NCBI RefSeq assembly: GCF_001529295.1
Contig: NZ_LLWK01000037.1
Coordinates: 186,001 to 250,000 of the forward strand
Length of the DNA stretch: 64,000 nucleotides
Origin: Flavobacterium sp. TAB 87
GTDB lineage: Bacteria > Bacteroidota > Bacteroidia > Flavobacteriales > Flavobacteriaceae
Direction of reading: 5' to 3'
Every line of letters begins with the position of its first letter. The stretch's first letter is position 1. The notes under the pieces are model-generated. The model was not told the DNA's origin and did not search any database. It saw nothing but the letters and a program-made list of their open reading frames with translations. The translations under genes were made by a program, and so were the position numbers. Shown piece after piece: positions 32,766-41,182 of this stretch.

Positions 32766-35700
32766 ATGAGCTTCATAAACAGCATAATTAAAGTCTTTGT
32801 AGGTGATAAATCACAAAAAGATGTCAAAGCTTTACAACCTTATTTAACAAAAATTAAAACTTTTGAAACCAGTCTCCAAGCCCTTTCACACGATGAATTG
32901 CGCGCTCGAACGACTTTTTTTAAAGAGCAAATAAAAGAAGCTAGAGCACATAAAGATGCTAAAATTGCTTCTCTTAAAACTGAGGTTGAAAACATAAGCG
33001 ACATTGACAAACGCGAAGACATTTATGATGCGATTGATGTTTTAGAAAAAGAAGCTTACGAAATATCTGAGAAAACATTATTAGACCTTTTACCTGAAGC
33101 ATTTGCAGTGGTAAAAGAAACAGCACGTCGTTTTAAAGACAATTCTCAAATTGTAGTTACAGCAACTGCTAAAGACCGCGAATTATCTGCGATCAAACCG
33201 TACATTACAATTGAAGGTGAGCAATCATTTTGGTCAAATACATGGAATGCGGCTGGAAAGCAAATAACTTGGGACATGATTCACTACGACGTTCAGTTAA
33301 TTGGTGGAATGGTGTTACACGAAGGTAAAGTTGCAGAGATGCAAACGGGTGAAGGTAAAACCTTGGTAGCAACACTACCTTTATATTTAAACGCATTGAC
33401 AGGAAACGGAGTGCATTTAGTAACCGTGAATGATTACTTGGCCAAACGTGACAGTACTTGGAAAGCACCTTTATTTGAGTTTCATGGTATGACTGTCGAT
33501 TGTATTGACAACCACCAACCAAGTACAGAAGCTAGAAAAAAAGCGTACGACTCTGATATTACTTACGGGACAAACAATGAGTTTGGTTTTGACTACTTGA
33601 GAGATAATATGGCCCATTCGCCAAGTGATCTTGTGCAAAGAAAACACAATTATGCTATTGTCGATGAGGTCGATTCGGTTTTAATTGATGATGCAAGAAC
33701 ACCACTTATTATTTCTGGACCAGTTCCTCAAGGAGATCGTCATGAATTTAACGAATTAAAACCAAATATTGAAAAATTAGTTGGTTTACAACGTCAATTG
33801 GCAACTGGCTTTTTAACGGAAGCGAAACGCTTAATCAAAGAAGGAAACACTAAAGAAGGTGGTCTCTATTTATTAAGAGCTTACAGAAGCTTACCAAAGA
33901 ATAAAGCTTTAATTAAGTTTTTAAGTGAAGACGGTATCAAGCATTTGCTTCAAAAAACCGAAAACGAATACATGAAAGACAACAATCGTGAAATGCCAAA
34001 AGCAGATGAACCGTTGTATTTTGTGATTGAAGAAAAAAACAATCAAGTTGAATTAACAGATAACGGAATATCTTTCCTTTCTGGAGATACAGATTCTAAT
34101 TTCTTTGTACTTCCAGATATCGGAACTGAAATCGCCGCTATTGAAAGACAAAAATTAGATAAAGATGCGGAAGCGGAAGCGAAAGAACGCTTATTTCAAG
34201 ATTTTGGAATAAAAAGTGAGCGCATACATACATTGACACAACTTTTAAAAGCATACGCTTTGTTCGAAAAAGATGTAGAATATGTGATCATGGACAATAA
34301 AATTATGATTGTCGATGAGCAAACAGGTCGTATCATGGATGGTCGTCGTTATTCTGACGGTTTACACCAGGCGATCGAGGCGAAGGAAAATGTAAAAATT
34401 GAAGCAGCTACGCAAACATTTGCTACAGTAACGTTACAAAACTACTTTAGAATGTACAATAAACTAGGTGGAATGACAGGTACTGCTGTTACTGAAGCTG
34501 GTGAGTTGTGGCAAATTTATAAATTGGACGTTGTTGAAATTCCAACGAATCGTCCGATGGCAAGACACGATAAAGAAGATTTTATATATAAAACGACTCG
34601 TGAAAAATTTAACGCGGTAATTGAAGACGTTAGTGAATTATCAAAAGCTGGAAGACCCGTATTAATTGGTACCACTTCGGTAGAAATCTCTGAATTATTA
34701 AGCCGTATGCTTAAAATGAGAGGTGTGACACACAACGTCTTGAATGCAAAAATGCACAAGCAAGAAGCACAAATTGTTGAAGAAGCAGGAAAACCAGGAG
34801 TAGTTACTATTGCAACCAATATGGCTGGTCGTGGTACCGATATTAAATTATCTGCCGAAGTAAAAGCGTCTGGTGGTTTAGCAATTGTGGGTACAGAACG
34901 TCACGATTCGCGTCGTGTAGACAGACAGTTGCGTGGTCGTGCTGGTCGTCAAGGAGATCCAGGAAGCTCACAGTTTTATGTTTCTCTTGAAGACAATTTA
35001 ATGCGTTTATTTGGTTCAGAAAGAGTAGCCAAAGTAATGGATAAAATGGGATTAGAGGAAGGTGAAGTGATTCAGCATTCTATGATGACCAAATCTATTG
35101 AACGTGCTCAGAAAAAAGTAGAAGAAAATAACTTTGGAGTTCGTAAACGTTTGTTAGAATATGATGATGTGATGAATGCACAACGTGAAGTAGTATACAA
35201 ACGTCGTCGTCACGCTTTATTCGGAGAACGTTTAAAACTGGATATTGCTAATATGTTGTATGATACTTGCGAATTAATTGTGAGTGAAAATAAAATGACG
35301 AACGATTTCAAAAATTTTGAATTCGAATTGATTCGTTACTTCTCTATTACTTCTCCAATTTCAGAAGCTGATTTCGTAAAAGGAACAGATCTTGAAATTA
35401 CAGGAAAAATATACAAAGCAACTTTAGCATATTACACTGAAAAAACAGAACGCAGCGCAAGAGAGGCATTCCCAATAATCAGTAACGTATTTGAAGAACC
35501 AAACAACCGTTTTGAGCGTATTGTAGTTCCGTTTACAGATGGAATTAAAACGCTGAACGTTGTTACTGACTTAAGAAAAGCATACGATTCTCAAGGAACA
35601 CAGCTAATTTCTGATTTTGAGAAAAACATTACGCTCTCTATTGTTGATGAAGCTTGGAAAAAGCACTTACGTAAAATGGACGAATTGAAACAATCAGTTC

Positions 35701-36107
35701 AATTGGCAGTTCACGAACAAAAAGATCCATTACTAATTTACAAATTAGAAGCATTTAACTTGTTTAGAGCAATGTTAGACAACGTGAATAAAGATGTTAT
35801 TTCATTTTTATTTAAGGGAGATTTGCCCGCTCAAAACGTTCCTGAAATTCAAGAAGCAGTTGAGCGTCGTCAACCAGAAAATTACCAAACAAGTAAAGAC
35901 GAAATCGTAAACAGCGAAAGCGCCAACCGTGAAGCGGGACAAACGCAAGAGCGTCAGATTACAGAAACAATTGTAAGAGATATGCCAAAAATCAATCGCA
36001 ATGACACTGTTACCGTTCAAAACGTAGCAAATGGTCAAATCGAAACGATGAAATTTAAAAAAGCAGAAACTTTAATCGCTTCTGGCACGTGGGTTTTAGT
36101 AAAATAA
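32766..36107 (+). CDS. secA: Preprotein translocase ATPase SecA
   Basis: 1113 residues, the long form usual in Bacteroidota. Walker A MQTGEGKT (192-199), DEAD-like DEVDSVLID, GRIMDGRRYSDGLHQAIEAKE, motif V-VI NMAGRGTDIKL and RQLRGRAGRQGDPGSSQFY. An insertion of about 100 residues (LKPNIEKLVGLQRQLATG ... LLRAYRSLPKNKAL) after DEVDSVLIDDARTPLIISGP is typical of the phylum. The C-terminal zinc-binding tail is absent, replaced by FKKAETLIASGTWVLVK. SecA drives protein export through SecYEG. A perfect terminator follows. Confidence 0.97.
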   Translation: MSFINSIIKVFVGDKSQKDVKALQPYLTKIKTFETSLQALSHDELRARTTFFKEQIKEARAHKDAKIASLKTEVENISDIDKREDIYDAIDVLEKEAYEISEKTLLDLLPEAFAVVKETARRFKDNSQIVVTATAKDRELSAIKPYITIEGEQSFWSNTWNAAGKQITWDMIHYDVQLIGGMVLHEGKVAEMQTGEGKTLVATLPLYLNALTGNGVHLVTVNDYLAKRDSTWKAPLFEFHGMTVDCIDNHQPSTEARKKAYDSDITYGTNNEFGFDYLRDNMAHSPSDLVQRKHNYAIVDEVDSVLIDDARTPLIISGPVPQGDRHEFNELKPNIEKLVGLQRQLATGFLTEAKRLIKEGNTKEGGLYLLRAYRSLPKNKALIKFLSEDGIKHLLQKTENEYMKDNNREMPKADEPLYFVIEEKNNQVELTDNGISFLSGDTDSNFFVLPDIGTEIAAIERQKLDKDAEAEAKERLFQDFGIKSERIHTLTQLLKAYALFEKDVEYVIMDNKIMIVDEQTGRIMDGRRYSDGLHQAIEAKENVKIEAATQTFATVTLQNYFRMYNKLGGMTGTAVTEAGELWQIYKLDVVEIPTNRPMARHDKEDFIYKTTREKFNAVIEDVSELSKAGRPVLIGTTSVEISELLSRMLKMRGVTHNVLNAKMHKQEAQIVEEAGKPGVVTIATNMAGRGTDIKLSAEVKASGGLAIVGTERHDSRRVDRQLRGRAGRQGDPGSSQFYVSLEDNLMRLFGSERVAKVMDKMGLEEGEVIQHSMMTKSIERAQKKVEENNFGVRKRLLEYDDVMNAQREVVYKRRRHALFGERLKLDIANMLYDTCELIVSENKMTNDFKNFEFELIRYFSITSPISEADFVKGTDLEITGKIYKATLAYYTEKTERSAREAFPIISNVFEEPNNRFERIVVPFTDGIKTLNVVTDLRKAYDSQGTQLISDFEKNITLSIVDEAWKKHLRKMDELKQSVQLAVHEQKDPLLIYKLEAFNLFRAMLDNVNKDVISFLFKGDLPAQNVPEIQEAVERRQPENYQTSKDEIVNSESANREAGQTQERQITETIVRDMPKINRNDTVTVQNVANGQIETMKFKKAETLIASGTWVLVK

Positions 36108-36130
36108 TTCACGAATACTTATAAAGTAGT

Positions 36131-36167
36131 AGGCCTCAATTTCAAATGAAATTGAGGCCTTTTTTTA
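36131..36167 (+). terminator. secA terminator
   Basis: AGGCCTCAATTTCA (36131-36144) is the exact reverse complement of 36147-36160 with a two-base AA centre, then T7. Confidence 0.92.
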
Positions 36168-36224
36168 TCTAAATTTCATTAGTAAAATTGAATTTAAAAT
36201 ATAATACTGCACTAAATTTTGCAT

Positions 36225-36246
36225 AAATATATTTTAAAATATATTT
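36225..36246. repeat. 22-bp perfect AT-only palindrome upstream of the kinase gene
   Basis: The 22 bases form a perfect inverted repeat made only of A and T, about 50 bp before the ATG of the kinase-like gene and next to a near -7 match (AAATTTTG ending at 36220). It could be an operator, but an AT-rich palindrome can arise by chance. Confidence 0.35.
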
Positions 36247-36295
36247 AATTGAATCGATAATTAGTAGTTAGCAGATAGCTAGAAAAACAAAGTAA

Positions 36296-37288
36296 ATGAC
36301 AACACAATTTCCTGTAATAAACTCAACACTTTCAGCAAATAAACTTGGCGAATTTATTCAGCGAAAATATAAATTAAGCAACAACACTCAATGTACACTT
36401 TTCAGAACAGGAATGAACCACATTTATATGGTTACGGATGTTAATGAAAAATATGTTTTTCGTGTCTATACTTTTGATTGGAGAACAAAAATAGAAATAG
36501 GCGAAGAATTGAGATTATTAAGTCATTTAAATAAAAACAAAGCTCCAGTTTCTTTCCCAATTGCAGATAATTTTAATGAATATATTCAAGAATTAAATGC
36601 TCCTGAAGGAAAGAGATTTGGTGTATTATTTTCTTTTGCCGATGGAGCAAAATCAGCAAAATTTACAGCAGAAACAAGCTTTTTTATTGGGCAAGCCTTA
36701 GCAAAAGTTCACAAATCGACAGAGAACTTCACTTTAAACAGAATAACATACGACAATAATGTTTTGCTTATACATTCTTTAAAACAAACACGTAAATTCT
36801 TTAAAGAAGAAAATGACGAGATAAAATTTTTAGAAAGAACCGCTAAATTTCTTCAAAATAAATTTAACAATGTAAAAAATGAACAAATAAGATTTGGAGC
36901 CGTTCATCTCGACGTTTGGTTTGATAATATGCATTTTAATGATGAAAATAAAGTTACGCTTTTTGATTTTGATTTCTGTGGCAATGGATGGTTATGTCTA
37001 GATATTTCATACTTTTTATTTCAGTTATTCACTACAAATCCGAATGACAATGATTACGTACTAAAAGCAGAAAATTTTCTAAAAGGATATGAAAATATAA
37101 CTGAAATTAGTAAAGAAGAAAAACGTATTTTGCCGTTTGTTTGCCTATCAATTATGCTATATTATATAAGTATTCAATGTGACAGGTATGAAAATTGGAC
37201 AAACATTTTTTTAAATGAAGACCATTTAAAAAGATTTGTAGGTAATCTAAAACGATGGATTATTTATAATAAAATCGAAATTGATTAA
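36296..37288 (+). CDS. APH/RdoA-like small-molecule kinase
   Basis: 330 residues of the aminoglycoside phosphotransferase (APH/choline kinase) fold. Kinase N-lobe with MNHIYMVTDVNEKYVFRVYTF (Lys not obvious; FRVY at the lysine position), a regulatory-spine segment, and the C-lobe catalytic loop VHLDVWFDNMHF (HxDxxxxN) plus FDFDFCG as the Mg-binding DFD. It resembles SrkA/RdoA and homoserine-kinase-II relatives. The substrate is unknown; antibiotic, choline-like or protein substrates are all possible. Base composition is even more AT-rich than its neighbours, and a structured element follows the stop, so it may be a mobile accessory gene. Confidence 0.75.
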   Translation: MTTQFPVINSTLSANKLGEFIQRKYKLSNNTQCTLFRTGMNHIYMVTDVNEKYVFRVYTFDWRTKIEIGEELRLLSHLNKNKAPVSFPIADNFNEYIQELNAPEGKRFGVLFSFADGAKSAKFTAETSFFIGQALAKVHKSTENFTLNRITYDNNVLLIHSLKQTRKFFKEENDEIKFLERTAKFLQNKFNNVKNEQIRFGAVHLDVWFDNMHFNDENKVTLFDFDFCGNGWLCLDISYFLFQLFTTNPNDNDYVLKAENFLKGYENITEISKEEKRILPFVCLSIMLYYISIQCDRYENWTNIFLNEDHLKRFVGNLKRWIIYNKIEID

Positions 37289-37314
37289 TAAAAAAAAATG
37301 GCCATTTGCTAACA

Positions 37315-37450
37315 TACTTCTGCGGCTATTGCGGAATTTAGTGGAATTCGTCTTTTTAAATTCTACTTTCGATTAGCCGAAAACACTAGTCTTCGAAGTC
37401 CGCAACATCAACAAGGTCTAAAACGGTAAATAATAGCAGCATAACGCTAA
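37315..37450. repeat. Imperfect palindromic element after the kinase gene, attC-like
   Basis: About 135 bp that folds on itself. TTGCGGA (37329-37335) pairs with TCCGCAA (37399-37405), and a nearby TAGTG with CACTA. The middle holds GGAATTC and AATTCTAC pieces, and the ends (TTTGCTAACATA; ATAACGCTAA) are loosely inverted. Its composition is richer in GC than the flanking DNA. I recall similar elements between genes in Bacteroidota. The hypothesis that they are recombination (attC-like) sites is not established. Confidence 0.4.
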
Positions 37451-37520
37451 ATTTCACTTTTCAAATCCTCTTTTATTTCCAAACTTTAAATCGCTTAAAC
37501 TATAAAATTCATCTCCCATT

Positions 37521-38183
37521 CTAAAGAGAATTTTCTTCAAAATACCTGGCTTCAATTCGTTTGATATCTTTAATCGAACTTTTTGCCCAAACCATTCTTT
37601 TTTCTAAAATTTCATCTTCTGTCAATTGCCATTGAATATCAGACCGTCTCAGTCTATTGGTTAAATCTTGTAGAATAATCGCGGCCGAAACAGATATATT
37701 TAAACTTTCTGTAAAACCAACCATCGGAATTTTTAAAAACCCATCTGCCTGCTTTAAAACATCTTCGGATAATCCATCTCTTTCGGTTCCAAAAAACAGA
37801 GCACTTGGTTTTGAAATGTCAAAATTTTCTAACAAGCAATCATTTTCATGTGGAGTCGTGGCAATGATTTGATAGCCCTGGCTTTTTAAGGACTCAACGC
37901 AATTAGAAACCGTATTGTATTGATGAATATCTACCCACTTTTGGGCTCCCATAGCGATTTCTTTATCAATACTTTTTCCATACCGTTGCTCGATGACCTG
38001 TAACTCTTGTACCCCGAAAATCTCACAGCTGCGCATGACAGCACTCGTATTGTGCATTTGAAAAACGTCTTCGACAGCAACCGTAAAATGCTTCGTTCGG
38101 TTTTGTAAAACGTTTAGAAAACGCTCTTTTCTATTATCAGTTAAAATATTTTCTAAAAATTCGAGGTACTTTACATCAGTCAT
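37521..38183 (-). CDS. trmH: tRNA (guanosine(18)-2'-O)-methyltransferase TrmH
   Basis: 220 residues, SPOUT-family methyltransferase. Motif 1 VFQMHNTSAVMRSCEIFG, motif 2 ALFFGTERDGLS, motif 3 IPMVGFTESLNISVSAAI, which together build the knotted SAM site and include the catalytic Arg and Asn. The C-terminal tail (KRMVWAKSSIKDIKRIEARYF) is typical of TrmH. It methylates the 2'-OH of G18 in the tRNA D-loop. It runs divergently from the sirtuin gene, with a shared promoter region. Confidence 0.93.
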   Translation of the reverse strand: MTDVKYLEFLENILTDNRKERFLNVLQNRTKHFTVAVEDVFQMHNTSAVMRSCEIFGVQELQVIEQRYGKSIDKEIAMGAQKWVDIHQYNTVSNCVESLKSQGYQIIATTPHENDCLLENFDISKPSALFFGTERDGLSEDVLKQADGFLKIPMVGFTESLNISVSAAIILQDLTNRLRRSDIQWQLTEDEILEKRMVWAKSSIKDIKRIEARYFEENSL

Positions 38184-38200
38184 TATAATTCAATTTGCCA

Positions 38201-38230
38201 CAAAAATAACAAAAAAGAAGGCTTTTCAAA
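38201..38230 (-). promoter_or_regulatory. trmH promoter
   Basis: Minus-strand TTTG (38230-38227), 18 bp, TATTTTTG (38208-38201), 18 nt before the ATG. A clean two-element match to the Bacteroidota consensus. Confidence 0.7.
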
Positions 38231-38259
38231 GCGATTACTCTTTTCTAAATTAATTGTCT

Positions 38260-38267
38260 TAAATTTG
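38260..38267 (+). promoter_or_regulatory. -7 box of the sirtuin gene
   Basis: TAAATTTG fits TAnnTTTG, 23 nt before the ATG at 38291. A -33 element is not clear. Confidence 0.55.
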
Positions 38268-38290
38268 AAATTCTACAATTTAAAGTACAG

Positions 38291-38983
38291 ATGAAAAAGA
38301 AATTAGTAGTTTTAACAGGCGCAGGAATCAGTGCCGAAAGTGGAATTAAAACCTTCAGAGATAGTGATGGTTTATGGGAAGGACACGACATTATGGAAGT
38401 AGCAACTCCTGAAGGCTTTCGCAGAAATCCAGCACTAGTTTTAGACTTTTACAACAAACGAAGAGTGCAACTAAAAGAGGTTAAGCCTAATATTGGACAT
38501 CAAATCTTAGCGGAACTCGAGAACGATTTTGACGTATTTATTATTACTCAAAATGTCGACGATTTGCATGAACGTGCTGGAAGTACAAAGGTTTTGCATT
38601 TGCATGGTGAATTATTAAAAGCTCGCAGCACTCAATTTGAAGACGATATTCAAGATTGGAAGCACGATCTAATTTTAGGAGATTTAGATGAAAAAGGACA
38701 TCAATTGAGACCTCATATTGTTTGGTTTGGAGAAGCTGTCCCAGCACTAGAAGCCGCCATAGAAATTACAGAAAGTGCCGATTATTTTGCCGTAATCGGA
38801 ACTTCTCTGCAGGTTTATCCAGCAGCAGGATTGATTTCTTACACAACCTCAAAAACGCCTATATTTTACATTGACCCAAAACCAATTTCGATTCCGAATT
38901 TAAGAAACCCTCTGCAAGTTATTCCTGAAATAGCGTCAAAAGGCGTAGGTATTTTAAGAGATAAATTATACACTAACATTTAG
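38291..38983 (+). CDS. SIR2-family NAD-dependent deacylase
   Basis: 230 residues of the class III sirtuin fold: GAGISAESGI (11-19 region), TQNVDDLHERAG, LHLHGE with catalytic His105, LRPHIVWFGE, and GTSLQVYPAAGL. The zinc-binding cysteines that usually follow the catalytic His are absent; the region between LHGE and LRPHIVWFGE contains no Cys at all. Such proteins exist in Bacteroidota, so this is a family trait rather than an error. It probably removes succinyl or other acyl groups from lysines; the substrate is not readable by eye. Confidence 0.85.
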   Translation: MKKKLVVLTGAGISAESGIKTFRDSDGLWEGHDIMEVATPEGFRRNPALVLDFYNKRRVQLKEVKPNIGHQILAELENDFDVFIITQNVDDLHERAGSTKVLHLHGELLKARSTQFEDDIQDWKHDLILGDLDEKGHQLRPHIVWFGEAVPALEAAIEITESADYFAVIGTSLQVYPAAGLISYTTSKTPIFYIDPKPISIPNLRNPLQVIPEIASKGVGILRDKLYTNI

Positions 38984-38986
38984 AAG

Positions 38987-39669
38987 ATAAAATTTTTCAA
39001 AATTGGCTGTTTCAATTATCTCCAAATAATTTCCTCAGTTTTTTTACTTTCTTCTCATTTCAAAACTTACTTTTGATTTGTTTATCGATAGCAATCGGTA
39101 AAATCATTGAACCTAAAAATACGTTACTTCAAAAAACGACCGCAAATGGGTAATTTATACGCAAATTTGCAATACTATAATTACTGTACTGGGATTTGAA
39201 TTGTATCAATTGAATCTACTAAAAATAGACTATACACCTTCTCTACTTGCCGTATGCACAGATCTACTGTGCCATGGATTTTTTTATGTTTTGCTTTCAT
39301 TACTTAGCGCATCGACTCAAATTGTTACAATCCATTCACAAGTTGCATCGTACGGATATCGACACCAATGTGTACCGTCTTTTTGTACTTCATCCCATCG
39401 AAACGCTGGGCTTTGAATTAATTTGGCTCTCTTTACTCATAGTAATTCGCTTAAATTATCTAAGCATTATTATCTATCTCATTTTAAACTTACTGTATGG
39501 CATGTTTGGCCACCTAAAAAAAGATCACTTTCCTACTTTTTGGTACAACAACACAATCAGAAAATGGATTTCAAGCACACAATTTCACAACAATCATCAT
39601 AAAAACAAATCGCACAACTACGGTTTTTATTTCACTATTTGGGATAAAATATTTAAAACTCTGATTTAA
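38987..39669 (+). pseudogene. Broken sterol desaturase / fatty-acid hydroxylase-family gene
   Basis: The histidine-cluster motifs of the fatty-acid hydroxylase superfamily are present in the last third: HYLAHR, HKLHRTD, HPIETLG, and QFHNNHHKNKSHNYG with a WDKIFKTL end. Upstream, the reading continues in another frame (ITVLGFELYQLNLLKIDYTPSLLAV) and before that in a third (NWLFQLSPNNFLSFF ... GKIIEPKNTLLQK), which is stopped by TAA at 39151. There is no start codon, one nonsense codon and two frameshifts, so the gene is dead. It lies directly behind the sirtuin gene. Confidence 0.78.
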
Positions 39670-39726
39670 GACATTAGGTAAGATATAATAACTCATCGGT
39701 AGCTTTCAAAAGTTTTGCCAATACCT

Positions 39727-39734
39727 TATATTTG
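39727..39734 (+). promoter_or_regulatory. -7 box of purB
   Basis: TATATTTG fits TAnnTTTG, 25 nt before the ATG at 39760. An earlier in-frame TTG (39715) lies upstream of this box, so it is not the start. Confidence 0.65.
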
Positions 39735-39759
39735 TGCTTTTCGAACAAACAACATAACA

Positions 39760-41106
39760 ATGACTACTTTAAACGAACTGAATGCTATATCTCCAATTGA
39801 CGGAAGATATAGAAACAAAACGCTTTCATTAGCTCCTTTTTTTTCTGAAGAAGCTTTAATCAAATACCGTGTACTGGTTGAAATTGAATATTTCATTGCT
39901 TTATGCGAAGTACCATTGCCACAGTTAAAAGATGTAAATTCAAATGTATTTGAAAGTTTACGTGACATTTATAGAAATTTTTCTACCGAAGATGCGCTTT
40001 GGATAAAAAAAACCGAAAAAGTGACTAATCATGATGTAAAAGCGGTTGAATATTTTGTAAAAGAAGCTTTTGAAAAATTAGGTTTATCAGCACATAAAGA
40101 ATTCATTCACTTCGGATTAACTTCTCAGGATATCAACAATACCGCGATTCCACTTTCTACTAAAGAAGCTTTTGAGAAAGTATACATGCCGTCGCTAATT
40201 ACTTTAATTGCAAAATTGAAGGATTTAAGTGTAGAATGGAAGGACATCCCGATGTTGGCTCGTACGCACGGACAACCTGCCTCACCTACTCGCTTAGGAA
40301 AAGAAATCGCAGTTTTCGTAGAACGCTTAGAAGAGCAAATTCGATTACTATTCAATATTCCATTTGCAGCCAAATTTGGTGGAGCAACTGGAAACTATAA
40401 TGCACACCACGTGGCCTATCCACAAATTGACTGGAAAAAGTTTGGAAATAACTTTGTAGAAAATGCTTTGGGTTTACACCATTCGTTCCCAACCACACAA
40501 ATTGAACATTACGATCATTTTGCTGCATTTTTTGATGCTTTAAAAAGAATCAATACTATAGTTATCGATTTAGATAGAGACATTTGGACGTATGTTTCTA
40601 TGGATTATTTCAAGCAAAAAATCAAAGAAGGTGAAATTGGTTCATCGGCGATGCCACATAAAGTGAATCCAATTGACTTTGAAAATTCTGAAGGAAATTT
40701 AGGTATTGCAAATGCTATTTTTGAACATTTGGCAGCAAAATTACCCGTATCTAGACTACAGCGCGATTTGACTGACAGTACAGTTTTAAGAAATATTGGT
40801 GTTCCAATTGGGCACACAATCATTGCGTTTGAGGCTTCTTTGAAAGGTTTGAATAAATTATTATTGAACGAACCTAAGTTTGCAGAAGATTTAGAGAGAA
40901 ACTGGGCAGTTGTTGCAGAAGCTATTCAGACCATATTACGTCGTGAAGCCTATCCTAATCCGTACGAAGCTTTAAAAGGGTTGACGAGAACTAACGAAGC
41001 AATTACAAAAGCCTCTATGCATAGTTTTATCAACACACTTAACGTATCAGATGACATAAAAGACGAACTATTAAATATAACACCGAGCAATTATTGCGGT
41101 ATTTAG
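39760..41106 (+). CDS. purB: Adenylosuccinate lyase
   Basis: 448 residues of the fumarase/aspartase superfamily, the purB branch. The signature loop SSAMPHKVNPIDFEN is clear, with THGQPASPTRLGKE and DRDIWTYVSMDYFKQKIKEGE. It splits adenylosuccinate and SAICAR in purine synthesis. The start MTTLNELNAISPIDGRY is fixed by the -7 box. It stands between a broken gene and the antiporter gene, with a hairpin terminator after it. Confidence 0.96.
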   Translation: MTTLNELNAISPIDGRYRNKTLSLAPFFSEEALIKYRVLVEIEYFIALCEVPLPQLKDVNSNVFESLRDIYRNFSTEDALWIKKTEKVTNHDVKAVEYFVKEAFEKLGLSAHKEFIHFGLTSQDINNTAIPLSTKEAFEKVYMPSLITLIAKLKDLSVEWKDIPMLARTHGQPASPTRLGKEIAVFVERLEEQIRLLFNIPFAAKFGGATGNYNAHHVAYPQIDWKKFGNNFVENALGLHHSFPTTQIEHYDHFAAFFDALKRINTIVIDLDRDIWTYVSMDYFKQKIKEGEIGSSAMPHKVNPIDFENSEGNLGIANAIFEHLAAKLPVSRLQRDLTDSTVLRNIGVPIGHTIIAFEASLKGLNKLLLNEPKFAEDLERNWAVVAEAIQTILRREAYPNPYEALKGLTRTNEAITKASMHSFINTLNVSDDIKDELLNITPSNYCGI

Positions 41107-41130
41107 TTTGATCTAAAAATATATTTCAGA

Positions 41131-41161
41131 AAAAAAGCTATCTTTATCGATAGCTTTTTTT
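41131..41161 (+). terminator. purB terminator
   Basis: AAAAAAGCTATC (41131-41142) pairs with GATAGCTTTTTT (41149-41160) around a six-base loop, 24 bp after the stop. Confidence 0.85.
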
Positions 41162-41182
41162 GCCAAAAAAACCATTTAATCT

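Noticed and set aside
36131..36160. Long inverted repeat near secA as a mobile-element end
   Set aside because: It is an ordinary terminator: perfect stem, two-base loop, T-run and the right distance from the stop.
39201..39416. A separate 71-codon gene
   Set aside because: It is a middle frame of the broken hydroxylase gene, continuing the reading from upstream and joined to the histidine-rich part by a frameshift.
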